Numbered from the stretch's first letter, positions 1-8,892 are shown. The stretch: 64,000 bases of DNA from Flavobacteriales bacterium (GCA_016703105.1 JADJCS010000004.1:186001-250000); one strand, 5' to 3'. Translations and numbers: made by a program. Notes: generated by a model from the letters alone, not told the origin.

Positions 1-453
1 CAGCACGCCCATGCTGTGCTGCGGCTCGAAGAGTTCCACTTCATCCAGCGTAGGGGGCTCGCATTTACCACCGGCATAGGTCACGTAGATGCCATCGGCC
101 TTAAAGCCGAGCGCCTCGTAGTGGGCGCGCTGGTCTTCGGTGATCACCACGGAGCACGAGGTGCAGCCGCGTTCGCGCAGTTCGAACACGAGGGCGGTCA
201 CCAATTCGGCTTCCAGTTCCGGCCCGCGGAAGCGCGGCATCATGACGCGCTCGCCGATCCAGCCCGTACCGTTGTGTACGATGGCCGTGCCCAGGCCGCT
301 TATCAGCGCCTCGCCGAAAATTCTCTTGATGGCGATAGCGTAAGGCGTGCTGAGGTGCCAGCGCACGCGCCCCTCCAGGGCGTCCAGGTCCGCCGGTTCC
401 AGTTCGACCAGGTCGAACTCGATGTCTTCGAGGGTGAAGGGGGCGATGGTCAT
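1..453 (-). CDS. GNAT-family N-acetyltransferase (partial, C-terminus beyond window)
   Basis: Only the first 151 residues are visible; the gene runs off the left edge. It starts at the ATG at 453 (MTIAPFTLEDIEF). Around residues 65-90 the order beta strand - FRGPELEAEL - helix resembles the acetyl-CoA-binding motif A of GNAT enzymes, although the usual R-x-x-G-x-G/A loop is degenerate (RGPELE). It is followed by a second strand (CSVVITE) and HYEALGF, the typical GNAT motif B. These enzymes move an acetyl group from acetyl-CoA to an amine; the substrate cannot be read from sequence. A hairpin terminator at 477-506 isolates it from the gene upstream. The family is fairly sure, the substrate unknown. 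Confidence 0.7.
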   Translation of the reverse strand, partial: MTIAPFTLEDIEFDLVELEPADLDALEGRVRWHLSTPYAIAIKRIFGEALISGLGTAIVHNGTGWIGERVMMPRFRGPELEAELVTALVFELRERGCTSCSVVITEDQRAHYEALGFKADGIYVTYAGGKCEPPTLDEVELFEPQHSMGVL

Positions 454-476
454 ATTGCGGAGTTGAATTAAAGCGA

Positions 477-506
477 AAAGCCCCGGATGCCGAGTCCGGG
501 GCTTTT
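477..506. terminator. Rho-independent terminator hairpin
   Basis: A perfect 12-bp inverted repeat (AAAAGCCCCGGA, 7-nt loop, TCCGGGGCTTTT) lies between the stop of the FN3 gene (528) and the start of the GNAT gene (453). The A tract on one side and T tract on the other make it a good intrinsic terminator for minus-strand transcription. Confidence 0.85.
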
Positions 507-527
507 CAGCTTGAAGAGGAATGATGG

Positions 528-1145
528 TTACGCAGCGACGGCTTCTACGGTGGCGCTCATGAGACCCGCCCCGTTCACGCCAATGGCGTTCACGCGGAAG
601 GCATACAGTTCATGGCTGTCCAGACCGCTGAGCAAATTGCGCGTGCGGGTGGTGCGACCCAAAGAGCTCCAGATGATCTGGCCTTGGGCGTTCAGCACGG
701 CCTTCCACATCTCATAGAAGTGGGCGCCGTGCACGCTGCCCCAGCGGAACTCGATCTCCCCAGCGCCCAGGCCTGTAGTGGCCTTCACGTTCTGGGGTAT
801 GCCCACCTTCTCCACGGGTTCGCGGTGGCGGGCGAGCTCGAAGCCGCTGCTTTCGAGTTTGGCGCGATCGCCGTTGCACTCGCTGCGGACATAGTCCGCC
901 TGCGTGCGCAGCATATCACGCGTTTCCAGCACCAAATTGTCACGAAGAATGCGGCTCTGCCGGTCACCATGGGTGGCGGCGGTGATGGCGGCCTCCAAGG
1001 CATCGGCCATCGTGTTCATGTTCGCCATACTCACCTTCGGCGTAGGGAAGTTGGCGTTCCCTGTCATGTTCGCGATCACCGTACGGATGAGCGCGAGCAG
1101 GGAGACAGGGATCAGTTTGTAAAGAGAGAGCTTGATGTTGAACAT
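528..1145 (-). CDS. Fibronectin type III domain protein
   Basis: A 205-residue protein starting at MFNIKLSLYK. An in-frame start 33 codons further upstream exists, but the extra residues look random. The N-terminal half is mainly helical (an M/N/A-rich stretch followed by TRDMLRTQADYVRSE). From about residue 118 to the end there is one fibronectin type III domain: strand FRWGSVHGAHFYEM, the WSSLG strand, then the characteristic LDSHELYAFRVNAIG and a final GLMSATVEA strand. It has no convincing signal peptide. Small proteins of this build occur in Bacteroidota and are of unknown function. A hairpin follows its stop, and a perfect palindrome (1229-1245) lies about 85 bp upstream of its start. 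Confidence 0.72.
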   Translation of the reverse strand: MFNIKLSLYKLIPVSLLALIRTVIANMTGNANFPTPKVSMANMNTMADALEAAITAATHGDRQSRILRDNLVLETRDMLRTQADYVRSECNGDRAKLESSGFELARHREPVEKVGIPQNVKATTGLGAGEIEFRWGSVHGAHFYEMWKAVLNAQGQIIWSSLGRTTRTRNLLSGLDSHELYAFRVNAIGVNGAGLMSATVEAVAA

Positions 1146-1228
1146 GGCTACTGAGGTGTTAGTGTTATGGAGCGCGGAATTGCGTTCCAAGTGGCTGGAA
1201 CGGAACGGGTCCGGGAGCGGCTTGAAAA

Positions 1229-1245
1229 ATTGTTCGGCGAACAAT
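1229..1245. promoter_or_regulatory. Perfect 17-bp palindrome (operator or terminator hairpin)
   Basis: ATTGTTCG-G-CGAACAAT is an exact 8+1+8 palindrome upstream of the FN3 gene. On the minus strand it is followed by a T-rich run, so it could terminate transcription arriving from the XRE gene and repeat array, or serve as a dyad binding site. Sequence alone does not separate the two. Confidence 0.4.
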
Positions 1246-1282
1246 CAAAAGATCGTGTTCGTGCTCAAGTGCACCCGTTCAT

Positions 1283-1560
1283 GAGCCCTCAAGGAGGCTC
1301 ACATAAGATCTGCATGGGGCCTTGGTGAGCCCTCAAGGAGGCTCACATAAGATCTGCATGAGGCCTTGGTGAGCCCTCAAGTAGGCCCACATAAGATCTG
1401 CATGAGGCCTCGGTGAGCCCTCAAGGAGGCTCACATAAGATCTACATGAGGCCTCGGTGAGCCCTCAAGTAGGCTCACATAAGATCTGCATGAGGCCTCG
1501 GTGAGCCCTCAAGTAGGCGCACATCAGATCTGCATGAGGCCTTGGTGCGCCCTCCATGGC
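1283..1560. repeat. Tandem array of 44-bp units, six full copies plus a partial
   Basis: The units begin at 1283, 1327, 1371, 1415, 1459 and 1503, with a degenerate seventh at 1547. Each starts GTGAGCC-CTCAAGGA-GGCTCAC, a 7-bp hairpin, followed by ATAAGATCTGCATGAGGCCT. Units differ at a few positions, mostly in the right hairpin arm (GGCCCAC, GGCGCAC). Past the last unit, 1565-1576 carries TTATGCAGATCT, the reverse complement of a unit segment. The array fills the gap between the XRE regulator and the palindrome at 1229. It is not a CRISPR array, because the sequence between hairpins is itself repeated. Confidence 0.9.
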
Positions 1561-1573
1561 ACCTTATGCAGAT

Positions 1574-1867
1574 CTAAGTACGACCAGGGTGAGCCCTCCT
1601 TTCCCCTCCATGCGACCCGTGTTCTTCGCGCGCGGGTGCTTCGCCAGGAAGCCAGGGGTCTCGTTTGCCGCCACGCACGAGCCAATCAATGGAACAGCGC
1701 AGCACGTCGGCGATGCGCGCCAACTCATCGATGAAGATGCGCTTGGCCTTTCCTTTCTCAATATGGTTATAGCGAGCGCGATCCAGAGCAGCCTCATTGG
1801 CCACCCAGTATTGCTTGAGGTCCCGCTGTTCCCGGGCCCATGCGATGCGCACGCCAACCCCGTCCAT
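1574..1867 (-). CDS. Small XRE-family HTH transcriptional regulator
   Basis: 97 residues from the ATG at 1867. Residues 5-65 fit the XRE helix-turn-helix fold: R-x-A-W-A-R-E-Q-R-D-L-K-Q at the start, then ANEAALDRARYNHIEKGKAK, where IE-x-G-K is the usual end of the recognition helix region, and LARIADVLRCSIDWLVRG as helices 4 and 5. The last 30 residues are polar and low-complexity and run up to the repeat array, so the C-terminal tail may derive from non-coding sequence. It stands alone; the neighbouring array or the 1229 palindrome could be its target, but that is inference. Confidence 0.6.
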   Translation of the reverse strand: MDGVGVRIAWAREQRDLKQYWVANEAALDRARYNHIEKGKAKRIFIDELARIADVLRCSIDWLVRGGKRDPWLPGEAPAREEHGSHGGERRAHPGRT

Positions 1868-2145
1868 TCGGGATACGAAGATCCGTCCTCCTACCGATCC
1901 TTGTAAGGTGAAAAAGACGTGTAGCTGAACGAAAAGCCCCGGGATGAGCGGTTATGGACGTAGGTTATTTGGGCCAAAGTCCTGTGTTCGGGTGGGCCGT
2001 TGGCTTTTAGGTGGCCGGAGGCCAGTGGTATGGCGGCTCAAGAGGTCGGCTGGTAGTGCCTCCCCAAACTCTTGCGCGAGGTCCGGGGCGGATCCGGGTC
2101 AGAGTAGCTAGGTGCGCGATATATTCGTGCTTCAGCCACACGAAC

Positions 2146-2736
2146 ATGATCCTACGCCTGGCAGCACTATTGTTCCTCTTGTCTACCCTCTGCGTTAACG
2201 CGCAGGACCCGGTGGGGTTCTTCATCGAGAAGAGCGATACCGTGTGGATGTACGAATCGCGCAGCTCGCAGAGCGGCACGTGTAGCATGACAGCGCAGTT
2301 GTTGCGCTACCATGTGAAGGAGGATAAGCGGGAGCGGCAGGTATCCCAAAGCAAGGTCTCCGAGCTGAACTTCGGCGGTCGCAAGTGGATCAACATGTCC
2401 ATCGCCAGCCTGGGCATGGACCGCCTGCACGAGTTGATCATGGAGAGCGACAAATACATCCTTACGAGCTATTGGGATGGATTCTCCTTCATGTACATCA
2501 TCGACAAGGATGCCGGGAAATACGTGGTGAAGAAAGAGATGCACTCCTGGCGGGAGGCGAAGGACCGCGAGATGTTCAAGGCGATCAAGAAGTACTTCCC
2601 GGAGTGTACAGAAGCACTGGCGGCCATGGAGAAGGGACTGGAAGAAGGCTATGCCACGGAGAACTACAGCAGCATGGACCATGAGGCGGACCGGATGTTC
2701 AAGTACGTGAAGAACTATCGTTGTCCCGGGCGCTGA
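2146..2736 (+). CDS. Secreted protein of unknown function
   Basis: 196 residues, with the start placed at the ATG at 2146 because it begins a clean signal peptide (MILRLAALLFLLSTLCVNAQ). Upstream in-frame codons give unlikely protein. The mature part is polar and charged, with a lysine-rich C-terminal third (FKAIKKYFPECTEALAAMEK). I do not recognise the family. There is no sorting domain, so export would be to the periplasm or the outside by Sec. A TATATTCG box sits at 2120-2127. The gene is followed within 5 bp by a palindromic dispersed repeat. Confidence 0.68.
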   Translation: MILRLAALLFLLSTLCVNAQDPVGFFIEKSDTVWMYESRSSQSGTCSMTAQLLRYHVKEDKRERQVSQSKVSELNFGGRKWINMSIASLGMDRLHELIMESDKYILTSYWDGFSFMYIIDKDAGKYVVKKEMHSWREAKDREMFKAIKKYFPECTEALAAMEKGLEEGYATENYSSMDHEADRMFKYVKNYRCPGR

Positions 2737-2740
2737 GGTA

Positions 2741-2835
2741 CCCTCAACTAGCGCGTGTCTTCCATGACATATTGCGTGGGAGATAGCCGTGCGGGCCTAT
2801 GCGTGGTGGAGAGCCGTCCTCCCGTGCGCTAGGAA
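2741..2835. repeat. Dispersed palindromic repeat, family 1, copy 1 (short form)
   Basis: Starts CCCTCAACTAGCGCGTGTCT, continues through TTCCATGACATATTGCGTGG and GCCGTGCGGGCCTATGCG, and ends near CGTCCTCCCGTGC. The same sequence with small changes recurs at 9466 and 10169. This copy lacks the ~50-bp right-hand part (GCGGATCCGCGCCAGCGAAC ...) present in the other two. Confidence 0.8.
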
Positions 2836-2953
2836 GGTTTTCCCAAAGGCACAAGAGGCCACCTTCGCTATCGCTTCGGCGACTGAAAGAGAGCTCGCAG
2901 AGCCGCGCCTAACGTCGTGTGCCATCGCAAACGAGTGGCATGTTCCCCCGCCC

Positions 2954-4555
2954 TCACCATGGCTTTACGAACCGGCGGCTGTGGTACACTCCATTCACAC
3001 CTGATAACGAAACCAAGTACACCCCGGGGTTGAAGGAGCCGATGCTTACTGTGTGCTGCGAGCCCACCATATTCGTTGAGAAGACAGTACTTCCAAGCGC
3101 ATCGAACAACATCAACTGAGCATTAGCGCTCGGGCCTTCTGTTCGAACGAGAAGTTGGTCCGCCTCTGAGCTCAAGGTCAGTGTGATATCGAACTCATGT
3201 GCGCCGGGTTCCATGACAGAGGTCGCGTCCGCGGAGAGCTTAATCAGCCAATAATCCCAAGTGCCATTGTTGCCGCTGACGGCCACATCGTTGGAGGAGG
3301 TTCCGCCCGCCATGATGTACCCGCCATCGGCCGTCTGTTGTACGGAAGAGCCCGACTCAGAGTCAGTGCCCCCCCACGTCTTTTGTGACTGAAGAGCACC
3401 GGTGCTGGAGATCTTCACCGCCCAGAGATCTAAGAAATTGCCAGGAGTGGAGCCGGTTACATCGCCATTGCTGGAATTCGATTGACCCGTTAGCACATAG
3501 CCACCGTCATCCGTTTGATCGACGGATCTGGCAAGATCTCCGCCGTTCCCGCCGAGGCATTTCTGCCATTCCAGCGCACCGCTGGCGGAAAGTTTGGTGA
3601 CCCAGAAATCATAATTCCCCAACGAACCATGGTGGCCGGTCACATCGCCATCATTCATCGAGAACGACTCGCCGGCCACGATGTAACCGCCATCGGTTGT
3701 TTGCTGCACGCAATTCGCATTATCGTTTCCGGTCCCACCGAGCGAGCGCTCCCATTCAATGGTTCCAAAAGAGGATAGTTTGACAACCCAGTAATCCGTG
3801 TTGCTGGCAGTGCTGTGGTGACCAGTGACGTCACCGTCCAACGATTCGGAATTGCCCGCCACGATGAATCCGCCATCCGCGGTCTGATCTACGGAACGGG
3901 CGACATCATCGTCCGAACCACCAAGTGCTTTCTGCCATTCCAGATCCCCCGCAGGCGAAAGTTTCACCACCCAATAGTCGTCATTGTTCAAAGTGCCATG
4001 ATGGCCGGTGACATCGCCATCTGTGGACATGGTCGATCCAGCCACCACGTATCCGCCATCGGTGGTCTGTTTGATGTCGTATGCCTTGTCGCCATAGGTG
4101 CTGGTACCTCCAAGACATTTTTGCCATTCTAGGTTCCCTGTGCTGGACAGCTTGACCACCCAATAGTCATAGCCGCCGTGAAAGCCTGTCACATCACCGT
4201 TGTTCGCCGAAGCCGTGAAGCCCGCCACGATGAATCCATTGTCCGCCGTCTGCCTGACCGCGGTGGCTTGATCCTCCCAATTGCCGCCGAGCGACTTCTC
4301 CCACAAGAGGGAACCTGTATCAGAAGTTTTAACGACCCAATAGTCCGTTGCCGCAGTGCCATGATGCCCTGTGATATCCCCATCGGTCGACAAGGACCAG
4401 CCCGCCAGGATGTAACCGCCATCTTGGGTCTGCTCCACGCAGTTCGCTTGTTCGTTCTGTGAACCCCCCAAACAGTGCTGCCATTCCAGCGTTGATTGCG
4501 CCGAAAGGTGGACTAGGAGCATTGTACAACAGGAGAGAAAAAGGGCACGGCTCAT
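2954..4555 (-). CDS. T9SS cargo protein with seven GG-repeat blades
   Basis: 533 residues with a signal peptide (MSRALFLSCCTMLLVHLSAQ); the start at 4555 is preferred to one 10 codons upstream because it begins the signal. The body is seven repeats of about 60 residues, each of the pattern W-Q-K-C-L-G-G ... Q-T-x-D-G-G-Y-I-V-A-G ... D-G-D-V-T-G-x-H-G ... D-Y-W-V-V-K-L-S, probably a beta-propeller. The last ~75 residues form a type A T9SS sorting domain ending in YHSRRFVKPW. Such proteins cross the outer membrane through the Por system and are often anchored outside. The gene at 7019 encodes a clear paralogue. A palindromic element begins 57 bp upstream of its start. Confidence 0.88.
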   Translation of the reverse strand: MSRALFLSCCTMLLVHLSAQSTLEWQHCLGGSQNEQANCVEQTQDGGYILAGWSLSTDGDITGHHGTAATDYWVVKTSDTGSLLWEKSLGGNWEDQATAVRQTADNGFIVAGFTASANNGDVTGFHGGYDYWVVKLSSTGNLEWQKCLGGTSTYGDKAYDIKQTTDGGYVVAGSTMSTDGDVTGHHGTLNNDDYWVVKLSPAGDLEWQKALGGSDDDVARSVDQTADGGFIVAGNSESLDGDVTGHHSTASNTDYWVVKLSSFGTIEWERSLGGTGNDNANCVQQTTDGGYIVAGESFSMNDGDVTGHHGSLGNYDFWVTKLSASGALEWQKCLGGNGGDLARSVDQTDDGGYVLTGQSNSSNGDVTGSTPGNFLDLWAVKISSTGALQSQKTWGGTDSESGSSVQQTADGGYIMAGGTSSNDVAVSGNNGTWDYWLIKLSADATSVMEPGAHEFDITLTLSSEADQLLVRTEGPSANAQLMLFDALGSTVFSTNMVGSQHTVSIGSFNPGVYLVSLSGVNGVYHSRRFVKPW

Positions 4556-4612
4556 TCGATGCGAGTTTGGTCCAAACATATCCAAGAATCCGACCCATTG
4601 AACTGGCGCGAG

Positions 4613-4969
4613 CCCTCAAATGGCGCAAGTGTTCGGCGCAGGCGGGCTGAGCGAGGGCATGCCGGTCACTTGTGCCTGAAATGCTCATGCGCTCGGACCA
4701 CCGGACAGTTTGCAACTGGCCCTCAAATGGCGCAAGTGTTCGGCGCGGGCGGGCTGCGCGAGGGCGGGCCGGTCACCTGCCTGAACTGCTCATGCGCTCG
4801 GATCACCGGCCAGCTTGCAACTGGCCCACACGGGCGATACGTTGGGCGCAAACGACGATGAAGTCACAGACTTCGGGAGATCCTTCCTTGGCTCATGTGG
4901 GCAAGATCGTCTCGGGCACAAGTGATCCCGCGCGAGCTCAAGGCGCTGGAACACTTGCGCCATTTTGAG
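4613..4969. repeat. Dispersed palindromic repeat, family 2, copy A (with partial tandem copy)
   Basis: The core element (about 4721-4969) is bounded by inverted ends: left CTCAAATGGCGCAAGTGTTC, right GAACACTTGCGCCATTTTGA. An inner inverted pair (CGGTCAC.TG.CC / TCGGGCACAAGTGAT) suggests the whole unit folds into a long imperfect stem. The left 107 bp is duplicated in tandem (4613-4719). The right end lies one base from the stop codon of the next gene (4971-4973). Copy B is at 8642-8892. Confidence 0.85.
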
Positions 4970-4970
4970 T

Positions 4971-6968
4971 TTACAGCACGCTCAGCCGCTGGGTATACAC
5001 ACGGTCGTTCACGGTAACGTTCACGTAGTAAAGGCCGGAGGCCGTTCCCTCATCAAGCTTGAGCACCGCGTTGCCGAGATCGTCACTGTTCGCGAACTGG
5101 TCCGCGATCACGCGCTTGCCGAAGGCATCGTACACATCAACACGGATGCGTTCCCGTGTTGCGGAAATGCCAGAGAGGCGTATGTTCACAACACCGTGCT
5201 CCACGGGATTGGGCCAGAGCTGCAGGGCATTGTCAGGGCCGCCGGCGTTGGCATCGAGGATACCCGCGTCCACCCCGATGTAGCCCTTAATGATGTACGG
5301 GGAGATCGTGGTTTCTGTCGCATTCCCGTCGAACAATCCTCCTACGTACAGGTAATCTCCGCCAACCGCAAGGGCGTAGACCGTCCCGTCCAACCCAGAT
5401 CCCAGTGGCGACCAACTGCTGCCATCCCATTTGGCGATGAACCAGGCGGGCACCCCGCCGGCGACCGAAAAACCGCCTCCTGCATACAGGTCATTCCCGT
5501 TCACTTCAAGGGCGTAGACGATCGAGTTCATCCCAGATCCCAGTGGCGACCAACTGCTGCCATTCCATTTGGCGATGAAGTTGGCGCTGGCCCCGCCTGC
5601 GGTTGTGAAAGAGCCTCCCGCATAGAGGTCATTTCCGCTCACCGCAAGGACGTAGACATCCTGACTCATCCCAGATCCTAAGGCCGACCAACTGCTGCCA
5701 TCCCATTTGGCGATATGGTTGGCGCTACCCCCGCCTGCGGTTGTGAAAGCGCCTCCCGCGTACAGGTTATTTCCGCTCACCGCAAGGGATTCGATTTTGT
5801 AGTTCGTTCCAGATCCCAGGGCCGACCAGCTGCTGCCATCCCACTTGGCGATGTGGTTGACGGTGATGCCGGCCCAAGTGAAATCACCTCCCGCGTACAG
5901 GACATTTCCGCTCACCGCAAGAGCGATGACCGGCCCGTCCGTCCCAGAACCCAAGGCCGACCAGCTACTTCCATCCCATTTGGCGATATTGTTGACGGAG
6001 ACCCCGCCGGCGGTGGATATAGAGCCTCCCGCGTACAGGTCATTTCCGATCACGGCAAGGGCACGGGCACCCCCACTTAACCCAGATCCCAAGGCCGACC
6101 AGCTACTGCCATCCCATTTGGCCACCCCTCCGATGGCGCTGACCCCATCGATCATGTTGAAGTTGCCACTGACGTACAGATCACCGTTGCCATCTATCAC
6201 CGAGGCGATCACGCCGCCATTGGTCGCAGGCCAAGGGGCGGTCATGCTGATCCAGTCAGCGTCACTGAAAGTAGGGTCGATGCGCAAGGGATAGGTCGCG
6301 CCATCATCGTTCACGCGCACGGCTAGGCGGTCATCCGCCTGCACTTCGAGGGATGCGACGAGCTCCCGGTCTTCTGCGTCGGTGACGAGCAGGCGTCTGT
6401 AGGCCAGTTCTCGTCCGGAGGCATCGAGCTTCAGGCTGATGCCCTCCGTGGTCGCGTCGGCCTCCGCACCGCACAAGGCGATCGAGAGCAGCAATTCGCC
6501 CTCTCCATCGGGCCGCTCCTGCACCAGGAAGTCCTGGCGGATCCCGTCAGCGCTCACGGAGTATTCCTCCACTACGCCCGGCCGCACGAAGCGGACCAGG
6601 TCCTTGTCCCGTACCACCTCACCGGTGGCACGCAAGGGTTTGCTGTTGGCACCGCGCGCCACGGCCACGGCTACCAGCTGCACGCTGCCGCACCGGCCCT
6701 CCTCGGTGGAACTTACCATAAGGCCTGCACGCGTTACGTCGGCCGTAAGCTCCTGGAAACCGGATCGCAATCGCGCACCATCGGCAATGGCGGTGATGCC
6801 AATAGCCTCGCCGTTATATGTGGCCGTGACTTTGGCGCCGAGCTGCTCGAAGGAATAGCCGCTCGCGGTATCGGGACCGCTCGGCGTATAGTTGTCCTGG
6901 AGTACCTGCCCATGGATCGAGGAACTGAGAATACAGAAGGCCAGCGTTGTAAAGATCGATGCTCTCAT
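4971..6968 (-). CDS. T9SS cargo protein with AKWDGSSWSALGSG repeats
   Basis: 665 residues, signal peptide MRASIFTTLAFCILSSSIHG. Residues 25-230 form a conserved N-terminal region ending in GATYPLRIDPTFSDADW. From about 235 to 540 come six repeats of about 40 residues, each containing (I/V)AKW-D/N-GSSWS-A/P-LGSG followed by V-x-A-L-A-V-x-G-N-D-L-Y-A-G-G-x-F, a pattern typical of outer-surface beta-propellers. The last ~85 residues (LQLWPNPVEHGVVNI ... YTQRLSVL) are a type A sorting domain. It is a secreted surface protein of unknown role, sitting between two paralogous GG-repeat genes and two copies of the family 2 repeat. Confidence 0.88.
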   Translation of the reverse strand: MRASIFTTLAFCILSSSIHGQVLQDNYTPSGPDTASGYSFEQLGAKVTATYNGEAIGITAIADGARLRSGFQELTADVTRAGLMVSSTEEGRCGSVQLVAVAVARGANSKPLRATGEVVRDKDLVRFVRPGVVEEYSVSADGIRQDFLVQERPDGEGELLLSIALCGAEADATTEGISLKLDASGRELAYRRLLVTDAEDRELVASLEVQADDRLAVRVNDDGATYPLRIDPTFSDADWISMTAPWPATNGGVIASVIDGNGDLYVSGNFNMIDGVSAIGGVAKWDGSSWSALGSGLSGGARALAVIGNDLYAGGSISTAGGVSVNNIAKWDGSSWSALGSGTDGPVIALAVSGNVLYAGGDFTWAGITVNHIAKWDGSSWSALGSGTNYKIESLAVSGNNLYAGGAFTTAGGGSANHIAKWDGSSWSALGSGMSQDVYVLAVSGNDLYAGGSFTTAGGASANFIAKWNGSSWSPLGSGMNSIVYALEVNGNDLYAGGGFSVAGGVPAWFIAKWDGSSWSPLGSGLDGTVYALAVGGDYLYVGGLFDGNATETTISPYIIKGYIGVDAGILDANAGGPDNALQLWPNPVEHGVVNIRLSGISATRERIRVDVYDAFGKRVIADQFANSDDLGNAVLKLDEGTASGLYYVNVTVNDRVYTQRLSVL

Positions 6969-7018
6969 CGGGGTTGTTTTGTGAGGTGGTTCGGGATGTG
7001 GCGTAATACTGGTGGCAG

Positions 7019-8566
7019 TTAGTGCGCAACCATCACCGTTTCGGTGATCGTACGGCCATCCACCAGCACCACGTGTGCGATGTACAAGCCATTCGTGAGC
7101 GTGGAGACGTCGAGGGCGGAATTCGCCTTGGGCGAAAGCATGGTGCTCATTCGCCGGCCTGCCGGGTCGACCAGTTCCAAGCGCGCGATGGGCACCGCAC
7201 TGCGCACATGCACTTCGGTATGGGCGGGGTTCGGCGCAAGAGAGAAGTCCAGCGGCTGGGGATCCTCGATGCCCAGATCAGCAAGTCCAAGCTTTACCAA
7301 CCAGAAGTCCTCGTAGTTGGGGCCGTGTACCCCGGAAACATCGCCATCGTGGGAGCCGGTTTGTCCAGCGACCACGTAGACTCCGTCGGTGATCTGTTCT
7401 ATATCCTGGAGCGCCTCCAGGCCGGAACCGCCAAGACAACGCTGCCATTCCAAGGCACCCAGATCGTCCAATTTCACCAACCAGCCATCGACCATTCCAT
7501 GGTGGCCGGAAGCATCACCGTCACTTGAACCGACCTGACCCGCGACCAGGTAACCGCCATCCGTAGCTTGTTGAACGGCCAACGCGAAGTCTGCGTCCGT
7601 TCCCCCGAGGCACTTCTGCCATTGCATATTGCCAGCACCGTCGAGCTTGACCACCCAGCAGTCACCCGAACCATGGTTGCCGGAAACATCCCAGTCATTC
7701 GAAGAGGCAGTGCCTACAAGGATGTAGCCACCGTCCGAGGTCTGGAGAGTGGAGTATGCTTGCTCGGAGCCTGTTCCACCGAGGCATTTCTGCCATTGGA
7801 TGTTCCCGGTGGCATCGAGTTTCACTACCCAGGCATCATTGTCACCATGACCGCCGAAGACATCCCCATCATTGGACTGCGTAGTACCTGTCGCGATGTA
7901 TCCACCATCGCTCGTTTGTAGGACCGAGTTTACCCAATCGCCGTTCGTTCCGCCGAGACACTTCTGCCATTCGATATTCCCGGTCGCTCCGAGTTTTACG
8001 AGCCAACCGTCTTGTAGACCGTGCCCCCCCGAAGCATCACCATCCAAGGACATGGTTATACCCGCGAGCAGATATCCGCCATCTGTGGTCTGTGAAATGT
8101 CTTCCGCCTGATCCCCATTGGTACCACCCAGGCACTTTTGCCATTGGATGCCGCCGCTGGCGTTCAGCTTTACCACCCACGCGTCATACTGGTTGGTACT
8201 ATGGTTGCCGGATACATCCCCGTCATTGGAATCGGTGATGCCCGCCACGATGTAACCGCCGTCCGAGGTTTGCTGGATGGCAGCAGCCCTATCATAGCGC
8301 GTACCGCCGAGAGATCTCTGCCATTGGAGGTCCCCGACGCTATCCACTTTCACCACCCACAAGTCGTACAAGCCGTGGTTCATGGTGACATCCCCATCCC
8401 AGGATTCGGTGTACCCTGTGAGCACATAACCCCCATCTGTGGTCGGTTGCATGGCAAACGCCTTTTCCGTGCTCGTGCCACCATAGCATTTCTGCCATTG
8501 TATGGCAGGCTGGGCCTGCACGGCGGCGGTGCAAACGATGAGCAGGACAGGGAAGATGTGGTTCAT
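7019..8566 (-). CDS. T9SS cargo protein, paralogue of the 2954-4555 gene
   Basis: 515 residues starting at MNHIFPVLLIVCTAAVQAQ. The frame stays open 50 codons further upstream, but that stretch reads into the palindromic element and is not expected to be coding. Seven ~60-residue blades follow the same scheme as the 2954 gene (WQKCLGGT ... QTSDGGYI ... DGDVSGNHG ... DAWVVKLDA), then a sorting domain from LDFSLAPNPAHTEVHVRS to TITETVMVAH. Paralogy plus a family 2 element upstream of each suggests duplication of a larger unit. It is probably exported by T9SS to the cell surface. Confidence 0.88.
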   Translation of the reverse strand: MNHIFPVLLIVCTAAVQAQPAIQWQKCYGGTSTEKAFAMQPTTDGGYVLTGYTESWDGDVTMNHGLYDLWVVKVDSVGDLQWQRSLGGTRYDRAAAIQQTSDGGYIVAGITDSNDGDVSGNHSTNQYDAWVVKLNASGGIQWQKCLGGTNGDQAEDISQTTDGGYLLAGITMSLDGDASGGHGLQDGWLVKLGATGNIEWQKCLGGTNGDWVNSVLQTSDGGYIATGTTQSNDGDVFGGHGDNDAWVVKLDATGNIQWQKCLGGTGSEQAYSTLQTSDGGYILVGTASSNDWDVSGNHGSGDCWVVKLDGAGNMQWQKCLGGTDADFALAVQQATDGGYLVAGQVGSSDGDASGHHGMVDGWLVKLDDLGALEWQRCLGGSGLEALQDIEQITDGVYVVAGQTGSHDGDVSGVHGPNYEDFWLVKLGLADLGIEDPQPLDFSLAPNPAHTEVHVRSAVPIARLELVDPAGRRMSTMLSPKANSALDVSTLTNGLYIAHVVLVDGRTITETVMVAH

Positions 8567-8641
8567 GCTTTTCAAAGTGCGTTCGTGGATGGCGGCCAAG
8601 TATAGAGGATTCCCCCATACCAGCTTGGGCGAAGAGGCGCC

Positions 8642-8892
8642 CTCAAATGGCGCAAGTGTTCGGCGCGGGCGTACATGAGCGAGGGCGGACCGGTCACTTG
8701 TGCCTGAATTGCTCATGCGCTCGGATCACCGGCCAGTTTGCAACTGGCCCACACGGACGATACGTTGGGCGAAAGCGACGGTGAAGTCACAGACTTCGGG
8801 AGATCCTTCCTTGGCACATGTGGGCTAGATCGTATCGGGCACAAGTGACCCCGCGCGAGCTCAAGGCGCGGGAACACTTGCGCCATTTTGAG
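8642..8892. repeat. Dispersed palindromic repeat, family 2, copy B
   Basis: A single full copy of the element at 4721-4969, with the same inverted ends (CTCAAATGGCGCAAGTGTTC at left, its near-perfect complement at 8872-8892) and the shared internal stretch GAAGTCACAGACTTCGGGAG. The flanking GCC/GGC extends the inverted repeat by three bases here but not in copy A. It fills the gap between the start of the 7019 gene and the ParE remnant. Confidence 0.85.

Noticed and set aside
1283..1560. CRISPR array
   Set aside because: The period is regular, but the sequence between the hairpins is the same in every unit, so there are no spacers, and no cas genes are present.
8567..8716. N-terminal extension of the 7019 gene
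   Set aside because: The extra 50 codons read into the palindromic element and precede a good signal peptide.
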